Virus record (IMG/VR): IMGVR_UViG_3300023174_000090
Location: 47,557-111,556 of that record
Strand: one strand, 5' to 3'
DNA: 64,000 nucleotides
DNA from: a virus
Numbering within the stretch: position 1 is the first letter of the stretch; every line of letters begins with the position of its first letter. The position numbers and the translations under genes were made by a program. Below are positions 59,091 to 64,000 of the stretch, one piece after another. The notes beneath the pieces are model-generated. The model was not told the DNA's origin, ran no database searches, and was given only the letters and a program-made list of their open reading frames with translations.

Positions 59091-59467
59091 GAACTATAAA
59101 GTTTCGTTTCTGGAGTCCACAAGGAAAAGCATTTGTACAACAATACAAATATAACGGACTTGTTGATGAATTGTTTGATGAGAGAGAATGGAGGATTTTA
59201 GTTCCTTCTCAATATACAGGAATGAAAGATTGCGAAGAAAAAGAAATTTGGGAGGGAGATATTATTGAGTTTGAAAGACCTTTAACGAACAGAGATTCTA
59301 AAAAATATATTGCAATTGTATCCTATGAGGATGCGGCTTATTCGATTAGGTCTAAAGAAACTGAAGGAACACTTACATATGGTTTGCTACATGATCTTTC
59401 TAATGCCATTTATGATTGGAAGGTTAAGGTAATTGGAAATAAATTCGCTAATACAGAATTATTATGA
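59087..59467 (+). CDS. YopX-family protein
   Basis: 126 aa. IKFRFWSPQGKAF at the N-terminus, QYTGMKDCEEKEIWEGDI in the middle and KVIGNKFANTELL at the end are the three conserved blocks of YopX, a phage-enriched family of unknown function. One of three members here (with 62931-63305 and 63498-63989). Confidence 0.85.
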   Translation: MRTIKFRFWSPQGKAFVQQYKYNGLVDELFDEREWRILVPSQYTGMKDCEEKEIWEGDIIEFERPLTNRDSKKYIAIVSYEDAAYSIRSKETEGTLTYGLLHDLSNAIYDWKVKVIGNKFANTELL

Positions 59468-59745
59468 ATACATTTTACGAAAGAATTCATGACGGGGAAT
59501 TTTTTGTTTACAGTGAAGAAAGCAAAAAATTCTATTTATCAGCGATGAAAAAGTTTAAAGACAAAGGACATTTGGTTAGTGAGTATACGGAAGAAACTTT
59601 GGATAAACTTGTAAGGTCAGGTTCTTTTAAAAAACATACTAAAAACCCTGTTGTTATAGCTCAACATGATGTCATTACAGATATTATTCTTGAGAACAAA
59701 AAACTCAAAGAAGAGATAGCACAACTTAAAAAAGAAATAAACTAA
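59464..59745 (+). CDS. Hypothetical protein with C-terminal coiled coil
   Basis: 93 aa. FYERIHDGEFFVYSEESKKF and a leucine-spaced ILENKKLKEEIAQLKKEIN coiled coil. ATGA overlap with the YopX-like gene; next gene follows its stop directly. Not recognised. Confidence 0.65.
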   Translation: MNTFYERIHDGEFFVYSEESKKFYLSAMKKFKDKGHLVSEYTEETLDKLVRSGSFKKHTKNPVVIAQHDVITDIILENKKLKEEIAQLKKEIN

Positions 59746-60267
59746 ATGAATACAGAAATAGAAACACTAACAAGCGTAGTAACAAAAGAACTAGATAGAA
59801 TTAAATCTAATATGGTTCAAGACGAAGTTGATAAGAACGATTTGAATTGTATAACGGATGCAATCGAATGGTTACAGATCATAAAAGAGATCGATATTGA
59901 ATACAAAAACACAAAAGGAACTGGACCTAATCCAGACAGAATAGAAGATCTTTACAATCAAAGAAATATCCATTATAATTTTGATTGCGAAATTATTAAC
60001 AATGCTTCGGGTTATATCATAGCACCTGTATTTACATATAAAACTAAAGTAGAAGCTGCCACATGTATTATTTTCAATTCCTTGCAAGAAATGAAGGATT
60101 TTTTAAAAGATAAAAAATATCTATTGTATATGGTTATAGTTTCTATTAAAGCTCATATGGTCGAGACTGCTGATAATGGGATGTTCATTATAATTCCAAA
60201 TAGACCATTGTACGGAACTCCAGAAATAAAATATACTTTTAGAGGACACATTTTAAATGATACCTAG
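59746..60267 (+). CDS. Hypothetical early protein
   Basis: 173 aa. Helical N-terminal half (IETLTSVVTKELDRIKSNM), a central YIIAPVFTYKTKVEAATC, and a C-terminal alpha/beta part. Overlaps the next gene by 11 nt. Not recognised. Confidence 0.65.
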   Translation: MNTEIETLTSVVTKELDRIKSNMVQDEVDKNDLNCITDAIEWLQIIKEIDIEYKNTKGTGPNPDRIEDLYNQRNIHYNFDCEIINNASGYIIAPVFTYKTKVEAATCIIFNSLQEMKDFLKDKKYLLYMVIVSIKAHMVETADNGMFIIIPNRPLYGTPEIKYTFRGHILNDT

Positions 60268-60487
60268 AAAATACGCAACATACCAAAACACCAAAGTTGG
60301 AGACAAGATTAAGTTTAGAGAATCTACCAAACATTGGTTTCTCAATAGAGAAGAGAATGCAAAGAAGCTAGTATCTGGACAAGTTTATACAGTAAAAAAA
60401 ATTAGCGTTGCTTCTTCTTCAACTGGTGTTATACTAGAAGAAACAAACGAAGAAGTAGAACTAACTTGGTTTGATATTATAGAATGA
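60257..60487 (+). CDS. Small SH3/KOW-like protein
   Basis: 76 aa. KVGDKIKFRE, KLVSGQVYTVKKI and GVILEETNEEVELTWFDI give the strand order of small beta-barrel proteins common in phages. Basic; may bind nucleic acid or a host protein. ATGA overlap with the next gene. Confidence 0.65.
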   Translation: MIPRKYATYQNTKVGDKIKFRESTKHWFLNREENAKKLVSGQVYTVKKISVASSSTGVILEETNEEVELTWFDIIE

Positions 60488-60819
60488 ATGAATATACGCC
60501 AGATAAATGGTTAGTTGTTAAAATTGAAGGAGGAAAATTTCCTTTGACCTATAAAGTATTTGCTTGTTGGTATGGAGGTTATTTAAATGAAGACTCTTGG
60601 AAGCTGAATAGCGGAATTACAAAAGTCACAAAAGAAGACGGATACTATTTGTTTGAAGGTTATTCTGGTTCTGTTTATTCTTGTAGCGAAAAACGCTATG
60701 GTGCTACTATATATGGTCACGGAGTTTTACAGGACATTATCAACAAATCCAAAGAAGCTGGAGTAAACGTAGAAATAATGCCAGAAGATACAAATTGGCT
60801 TGACTTGTCCTACGAATAA
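60484..60819 (+). CDS. Hypothetical early protein
   Basis: 111 aa, beta-rich: KWLVVKIEGGKFPLTYKVFA, WKLNSGITKV, GYSGSVYSCSEKRYG. A sigma70-like promoter for the next unit starts in its last codons. Familiar in style from phage early proteins; function unknown. Confidence 0.65.
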   Translation: MNEYTPDKWLVVKIEGGKFPLTYKVFACWYGGYLNEDSWKLNSGITKVTKEDGYYLFEGYSGSVYSCSEKRYGATIYGHGVLQDIINKSKEAGVNVEIMPEDTNWLDLSYE

Positions 60820-60828
60820 TTCTATATT
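60800..60828 (+). promoter_or_regulatory. Sigma70-like promoter
   Basis: TTGACT, 17 nt spacer, TATATT; 6 nt to ATG 60835 (a 12-codon ORF) and 37 nt to the gene at 60866. Confidence 0.65.
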
Positions 60829-60834
60829 GATTAC

Positions 60835-60873
60835 ATGAAGGACAAAATAGAAGAGGATAATTTATATGTGTGA
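60835..60873 (+). CDS. Possible leader peptide / upstream ORF
   Basis: 12 codons, MKDKIEEDNLYV, starting at the predicted transcription start and ending 5 nt inside the next gene, whose ATG is at 60866. It also carries the AGAGG that could serve as Shine-Dalgarno for that gene. Possibly translationally coupled. Confidence 0.35.
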   Translation: MKDKIEEDNLYV

Positions 60874-61117
60874 TTGTTGTAATGCTAACAAATATTGGAA
60901 AATTTTTAGTAAAAACGGTAAACTAAAGGAAGTACACTGGGGAGATGATCGATATTTCTTCAAAGTAAAAGATAAAGATTTTGTTGTAAAATATCATTCT
61001 AAAAATGTTATTAAGATATATAAAATAATAAAATGCACCGAATGTACCGATCTTTTGTATTATAGCTGGATACCTACAAAAGAAAAATCAATAGCTAAGT
61101 TAGCCTACCTAAAATAA
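60866..61117 (+). CDS. Hypothetical early protein with Cys pairs
   Basis: 83 aa. CDCC at residues 2-5 and CTECTDL near 65 could bind a metal; the body is Lys-rich and beta-like. Preceded by GAAGAGGAT. Not recognised. Confidence 0.65.
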   Translation: MCDCCNANKYWKIFSKNGKLKEVHWGDDRYFFKVKDKDFVVKYHSKNVIKIYKIIKCTECTDLLYYSWIPTKEKSIAKLAYLK

Positions 61118-61141
61118 GGGGTTATACTCACAAAGTAATTT

Positions 61142-61408
61142 ATGAAAATTTCGAAAGTTAGTTTAGGTGGAGAGAACAGCCGTAGACGTACGAGTGGCAC
61201 ACGTTCGAGTCGTGTACTTTCGACCATCTTTAAAAAATTACAAAAGTTAGATAGAGAGATTTCAAGACTTCAAAATAAAATAAATCCTTTTGGTGCTTAT
61301 AGTTTTGATTTTGGAAAGCATAGAAACAAGAAACTCGAAGAACAAATTAAAAAACTTGACATGCAGAGAAAAGAAGTTAGACTTGAGAGAAAGAAGTATG
61401 GTAATTAA
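61142..61408 (+). CDS. Small basic coiled-coil protein
   Basis: 88 aa: Arg/Ser-rich start (SRRRTSGTRSSRVLSTIFKK), then a charged helix. Its last codons (KLDMQRKEVRLERKKY) lie in a 48-bp segment duplicated at 61593-61640. Overlaps the next gene by 11 nt. Not recognised. Confidence 0.65.
   Translation: MKISKVSLGGENSRRRTSGTRSSRVLSTIFKKLQKLDREISRLQNKINPFGAYSFDFGKHRNKKLEEQIKKLDMQRKEVRLERKKYGN
61351..61398 (+). repeat. Direct repeat copy 1
   Basis: 48 bp, about 44 identical to 61593-61640. Codes for the end of the 61142-61408 gene and ends at the ATG of the next. Confidence 0.8.
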
Positions 61409-61601
61409 AAAAAGAAAACCACGGACAAAAAGTTATGATCTCGGTTTTGATGGAGCGCATATTAACGGAAAACCAATAATGCATGATTCTCCAGCAATAG
61501 AAAAATTGGATTTTCGTTTTAAAAATAAACTATGTCTTGGGTGTGGAAAAAAAGAGTGTCAATGTAAAAGTAAGAACAACAAAAGAAGTTTAAAAACTTG
61601 A
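61398..61601 (+). CDS. Small basic Cys-rich protein
   Basis: 67 aa from ATG 61398. VIKKRKPRTKSYDLGFDG, then CLGCGKKECQCKSK, a CxxC-(x4)-CxC cluster that may bind zinc. Strongly basic. Longer frames upstream are a shadow of the overlapping gene. Confidence 0.6.
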   Translation: MVIKKRKPRTKSYDLGFDGAHINGKPIMHDSPAIEKLDFRFKNKLCLGCGKKECQCKSKNNKRSLKT

Positions 61602-61640
61602 CTTGAAGAGAAAAGAAGTTAGACTTGAAAGAAAGAAATA
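61593..61640 (+). repeat. Direct repeat copy 2
   Basis: 48-bp copy of 61351-61398. Read in the parental frame it would give KLDLKRKEVRLERKKY, so it is a duplicated 3' gene end left between genes. A shorter piece (AACTTGACTTGAGAGGAGAAA) recurs at 62036-62056. Confidence 0.75.
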
Positions 61641-61646
61641 CAAATT

Positions 61647-62048
61647 ATGAAAATAGAAAAAGAATATTATGAAATTATAAAAGAAAAGTGGAAACCTTTT
61701 CTTGTTGGTGTACCCACTGACGAGCAATTTGATTGTTCGTTTATTCTTAATACATTAGAAAACTTTATGTTTTGGGAGAAGATTGACGAAAGCACATTTC
61801 TTTCTTTCTTAGAAAAAATCCTTAGTATTTTCGGAAATGTTAATACAGAAGATCATTATGAAGAAGTTTTAGATATTTTGGAAGAATCAGAATTCATCAA
61901 AAATAAATTCAACAGAGAAAATTCAGAAGACAAACATTCTAATTTTTTACTTGCTCTATGCGGAGATTTCGATACGGTTCAAGAATATTTTGTGTTTTTA
62001 GAAAAAAGTAGACAAGATACATTAAAAAAAATTAAGAACTTGACTTGA
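61647..62048 (+). CDS. Hypothetical early protein
   Basis: 133 aa, acidic and helical (ILNTLENFMFWEKIDESTFL; YEEVLDILEESEFI). It lies between two copies of the repeat piece. Not recognised. Confidence 0.65.
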   Translation: MKIEKEYYEIIKEKWKPFLVGVPTDEQFDCSFILNTLENFMFWEKIDESTFLSFLEKILSIFGNVNTEDHYEEVLDILEESEFIKNKFNRENSEDKHSNFLLALCGDFDTVQEYFVFLEKSRQDTLKKIKNLT

Positions 62049-62058
62049 GAGGAGAAAT

Positions 62059-62304
62059 ATGAAAATTAAAATTAATACCATAAAAATTGATCACGAAAAT
62101 CATTATGATTTTTCATTAAAGATATATGAATTTATTAAAAATAAAGTAGAAAATAAAAAGGATTGTGAAAAAAACACTTTCACTGCAATTCCTAAAACGA
62201 AGAAACCTTATTTTTGGCAATTCAACAAAAAGAAAAAATATAAACAAGAATGCGATTTGATTTTTGAAGATTTACAAAAGATATTAAAGACAGAGAAGAA
62301 ATAA
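62059..62304 (+). CDS. Hypothetical small basic protein
   Basis: 81 aa, Lys-rich; AGAGGAG lies 4 nt before the ATG, a good Shine-Dalgarno site by distance and sequence, unusual here. Not recognised. Confidence 0.6.
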   Translation: MKIKINTIKIDHENHYDFSLKIYEFIKNKVENKKDCEKNTFTAIPKTKKPYFWQFNKKKKYKQECDLIFEDLQKILKTEKK

Positions 62305-62309
62305 AAACA

Positions 62310-62501
62310 ATGAAACTATACATAATAAAAGTAAACGGAAAGCTTATAAAAGCTGTCCATGAAGATTGGAATTGGGAAGAAGCACAAGAAAATTTAAAAA
62401 AGATATATGGAGAAGATGCTGATGTAGAGCTAGTTTCTAGTATGTCTGAAGAACTTTTCGAAGATCTTACGAAATTTAAACTCGAAGAATATGAAAAATA
62501 A
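62310..62501 (+). CDS. Hypothetical small acidic protein
   Basis: 63 aa. LYIIKVNGKLIKAVHEDWNW, then an acidic alpha/beta end. Overlaps the next gene by 11 nt. Not recognised. Confidence 0.6.
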   Translation: MKLYIIKVNGKLIKAVHEDWNWEEAQENLKKIYGEDADVELVSSMSEELFEDLTKFKLEEYEK

Positions 62502-62700
62502 AATTACAGTAAGTCTATACGCTAAAAAGTACGGCGAAAACGAACTAGCTAAAATGATTCTTAATAAAGAATTTGGTTTTGAATTTTCGATTGAAAGCGA
62601 TACGGAAAGAAGTCGGAGAATTCTTTCCCTTGAAGAAGCACTATCTTTAAAAGATAGTTTAGAAACAGCTTTTAGTGATTACAAAAAATATAATTTATAA
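62491..62700 (+). CDS. Hypothetical small protein
   Basis: 69 aa. ITVSLYAKKYGENELAKMIL and a C-terminal helix (LSLEEALSLKDSLETAF). Not recognised; ends 7 nt before the tRNA-like element. Confidence 0.6.
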   Translation: MKNKITVSLYAKKYGENELAKMILNKEFGFEFSIESDTERSRRILSLEEALSLKDSLETAFSDYKKYNL

Positions 62701-62707
62701 AATTAGT

Positions 62708-62786
62708 GAGCGAGTAACGGAAATGATCAACCGTTTGGTAAGATACCGATAATCGGACGCAGGTTCAAATCCTGCCTTGCTCACCA
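62708..62786 (+). tRNA. tRNA-like element, anticodon not assignable
   Basis: 79 nt. A 7-bp acceptor stem (62708-62714 with 62776-62782, one G-U), discriminator A, encoded CCA (62784-62786), and a perfect T arm (GCAGG/CCTGC with TTCAAAT loop). The middle does not fit a normal cloverleaf: ATC/GAT could be a short D stem with a GG-containing loop, but then CCGAT-A-ATCGG leaves a one-base anticodon loop and 9 extra nt sit after the acceptor stem. An alternative hairpin AACGG/CCGTT forms from the extra bases. A T-run follows. Pseudogene, unusual tRNA or tRNA mimic. Confidence 0.5.
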
Positions 62787-62812
62787 ACTTTTTTGGATAC
62801 GGAAATTAAAAC

Positions 62813-62929
62813 ATGAAACTATCTAACTATTTTTGGGAACCAATTAAAATTGAACACGGAGTTCCTAATTGGAAGATTGAAGAAATGAAAAACAAGAGAC
62901 AATTGTTCTCTTTAGCAGACTTTGAATAA
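62813..62929 (+). CDS. Very small protein
   Basis: 38 aa: MKLSNYFWEPIKIEHGVPNW and so on, ending SLADFE. It fills the gap between tRNA-like element and YopX gene, one base before the latter's ATG. The W-x-P and W-K residues are protein-like; no family. Confidence 0.5.
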   Translation: MKLSNYFWEPIKIEHGVPNWKIEEMKNKRQLFSLADFE

Positions 62930-62930
62930 T

Positions 62931-63305
62931 ATGACTAACAGAACACTTAAATTCCGCGCTTGGGATAAACTAGCAAAACAATTCACCTATCCAGATAAAG
63001 GATATCAGGGTCACTTCATTCTTACTTTGAATGGAAAATTTCAAAACCTTCAGAATGGTTCTGGTGGTGATGAATATGTTGTCCAGCAATGGACTGGATT
63101 TGTTGATCGTAACGGAAAAGACATATATGAAGGAGACATTTTTTCACAAGAATTTGATCCAATTATCTTTCTTGATGGAAAATTTATGACCAATTTACGT
63201 GGAGCAAGATTATTTGACTTAGAAGAATTTTGGGAGGATGGTCAAGAACCTGAAGTAATTGGAAACGTCTTCGAAAATAGTGAACTTTTAAATAATGAAA
63301 ATTAA
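62931..63305 (+). CDS. YopX-family protein
   Basis: 124 aa from ATG 62931. LKFRAWDKLAKQF, QWTGFVDRNGKDIYEGDIF and EVIGNVFENSELL are textbook YopX blocks. Second of three members; closer to the consensus than the 59087 copy. Overlaps the next gene by 11 nt. Confidence 0.88.
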   Translation: MTNRTLKFRAWDKLAKQFTYPDKGYQGHFILTLNGKFQNLQNGSGGDEYVVQQWTGFVDRNGKDIYEGDIFSQEFDPIIFLDGKFMTNLRGARLFDLEEFWEDGQEPEVIGNVFENSELLNNEN

Positions 63306-63501
63306 CATTGAAAATTACCAAGTATTATCTGAAGACTTTACTAAGCATATTTGCGTTGTAGTTTTAAATCATTATATTGAACTTGAAAAACAAATTATTG
63401 ATGACAATAAAGATAATAGTGATGTAATAATAAGGTCTAAAAAAAACTTAAAACACTTGAAAGAATCAAAAAATTATATACAATCATTTTATAAACAATG
63501 A
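63295..63501 (+). CDS. Hypothetical small protein
   Basis: 68 aa, helical, Lys/Asn-rich. Overlaps both neighbours (11 nt; ATGA), lying between two YopX-like genes. Not recognised. Confidence 0.6.
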   Translation: MKINIENYQVLSEDFTKHICVVVLNHYIELEKQIIDDNKDNSDVIIRSKKNLKHLKESKNYIQSFYKQ

Positions 63502-63989
63502 ATAAAACAATGAGTAATATATCAAAAACACAAAGAGTATGGGCAAAGATTGATAAGCGTTTCTTAGTTTTAAGAACCGAATTTGTTCCTAATGATACGA
63601 TTGTAATATATGAGCGAGGAGGAGCTAAAGCTCTTTATTATGAACCTGATAGCACATATCTATATGATAATTTAGTTATTCAATGGGGTAGTGGAGTGAA
63701 TGATTCTAAAGGCAAGGAAATTCTTGAAGGAGATATTGTTAGAATTGTTCCTGATGGAAATATATACAAAAGCTATTGCGGACAAATAATTTTGTCTACT
63801 AAAGATAGTTTTATGATTAAATCTGAGCAAGGAAACATCGAACCACTACTTGATTCTAAAAATCTTGAAATTATTGGAAACATTTTTCAATTGCCTTGTA
63901 ATCCAGATCACAATGGAGAATGTTTGGTTTGTGATTGTTGGTTGAGCGATTGTGAATTTATTAAAGAGAATAATGATCAAGACATATAA
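63498..63989 (+). CDS. YopX-like protein with Cys-rich tail
   Basis: 163 aa (ATG 63510 is an alternative start). The N-terminal block is degenerate, but WGSGVNDSKGKEILEGDIV and LEIIGNIFQ match YopX. An extra C-terminal tail has six Cys/His (CNPDHNGECLVCDCWLSDC), a potential metal site, absent from the other two copies. Confidence 0.75.
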   Translation: MNKTMSNISKTQRVWAKIDKRFLVLRTEFVPNDTIVIYERGGAKALYYEPDSTYLYDNLVIQWGSGVNDSKGKEILEGDIVRIVPDGNIYKSYCGQIILSTKDSFMIKSEQGNIEPLLDSKNLEIIGNIFQLPCNPDHNGECLVCDCWLSDCEFIKENNDQDI

Positions 63990-64000
63990 ATTCACATTTA

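Noticed and set aside
8048-60828. Bacteroidota-type promoters (TTTG / TAnnTTTG)
   Set aside because: The upstream regions fit TTGACA/TATAAT instead; although NrdAB look similar to Bacteroidota enzymes, this does not fix the host.
1-64000. Recoded stop codons
   Set aside because: Genes end in TAA, TGA and TAG, and conserved proteins are full length under the standard code.
1-64000. CRISPR arrays, insertion sequences, homing endonucleases or introns
   Set aside because: No regular spaced repeats, transposase, HNH or GIY-YIG motifs were seen; conserved genes are uninterrupted.

Overview
The window is a gene-dense, AT-rich stretch of a contractile-tailed bacteriophage (myovirus) distantly related to the T4 superfamily. 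Evidence is a T4-type replication set (gp46/SbcC-like ATPase, family-B DNA polymerase, UvsX, DnaB-type gp41 helicase, gp32 ssDNA-binding protein, gp45-like clamp), a T4-type large terminase, and a gp18 sheath, gp19 tube, tape measure, gp53, tube-cap and gp5-like hub module. ThyX replaces the Td-type thymidylate synthase of T4. The host cannot be named. Promoters are sigma70-like, and Shine-Dalgarno sites are scarce because many start codons lie only 5-10 nt after a promoter -10 element. Capsid, portal, gp47, clamp loader and primase genes are not in the window.

Layout. (1) 1-4918, plus: glycosyltransferases, including a GT2-GT7 fusion, and an FkbM-type methyltransferase; TATAAATA-type late promoters lie before two of these genes. 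(2) 4918-18907, plus: gp46, a GT-B glycosyltransferase, polymerase, thyX, uvsX, gp41, a possible helicase loader, gp32, clamp and small conserved genes. (3) 18904-37728, minus: spike, lysozyme-bearing hub, hub/wedge genes, terminase, tube cap, tape measure, chaperone-like pair, tube and sheath. A plus-strand dNMP-kinase gene (23597-24211) is inserted. (4) 37814-39629, plus: small genes, two with zinc ribbons. (5) 39626-44249, minus: neck-like protein, acidic core-like protein, PD-(D/E)XK nuclease and AAA+ ATPase; the last two run from a sigma70-type promoter. (6) 44309-50485, plus: HExxH protein, large virion protein, nrdB, ParB-like gene, nrdA and dut. (7) 50486-64000, mostly plus: many small overlapping early genes with RNA ligase, two phosphoesterases, a SET-domain protein, a lipoprotein with a possible Cys-His-Asp triad, three YopX-like genes and a tRNA-like element.

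Together: ThyX, ribonucleotide reductase, dUTPase and dNMP kinase supply nucleotides; the replication cluster copies and recombines DNA; the minus-strand block builds and loads the virion; the glycosyltransferases probably decorate a virion or host surface late. The most unusual property is the promoter/start-codon geometry. Both sigma70-like promoters (TTGACA-16/17-TANNNT) and late elements (NATAAATA) end a near-constant short distance before ATG, which predicts leaderless or near-leaderless mRNAs in both expression classes. Other items worth follow-up are a tRNA-like element whose anticodon loop seems collapsed, perfect inverted repeats at start codons, a muramidase inserted in the gp5 OB fold, a ParB-like gene between nrdB and nrdA, and the AAA+/nuclease pair.
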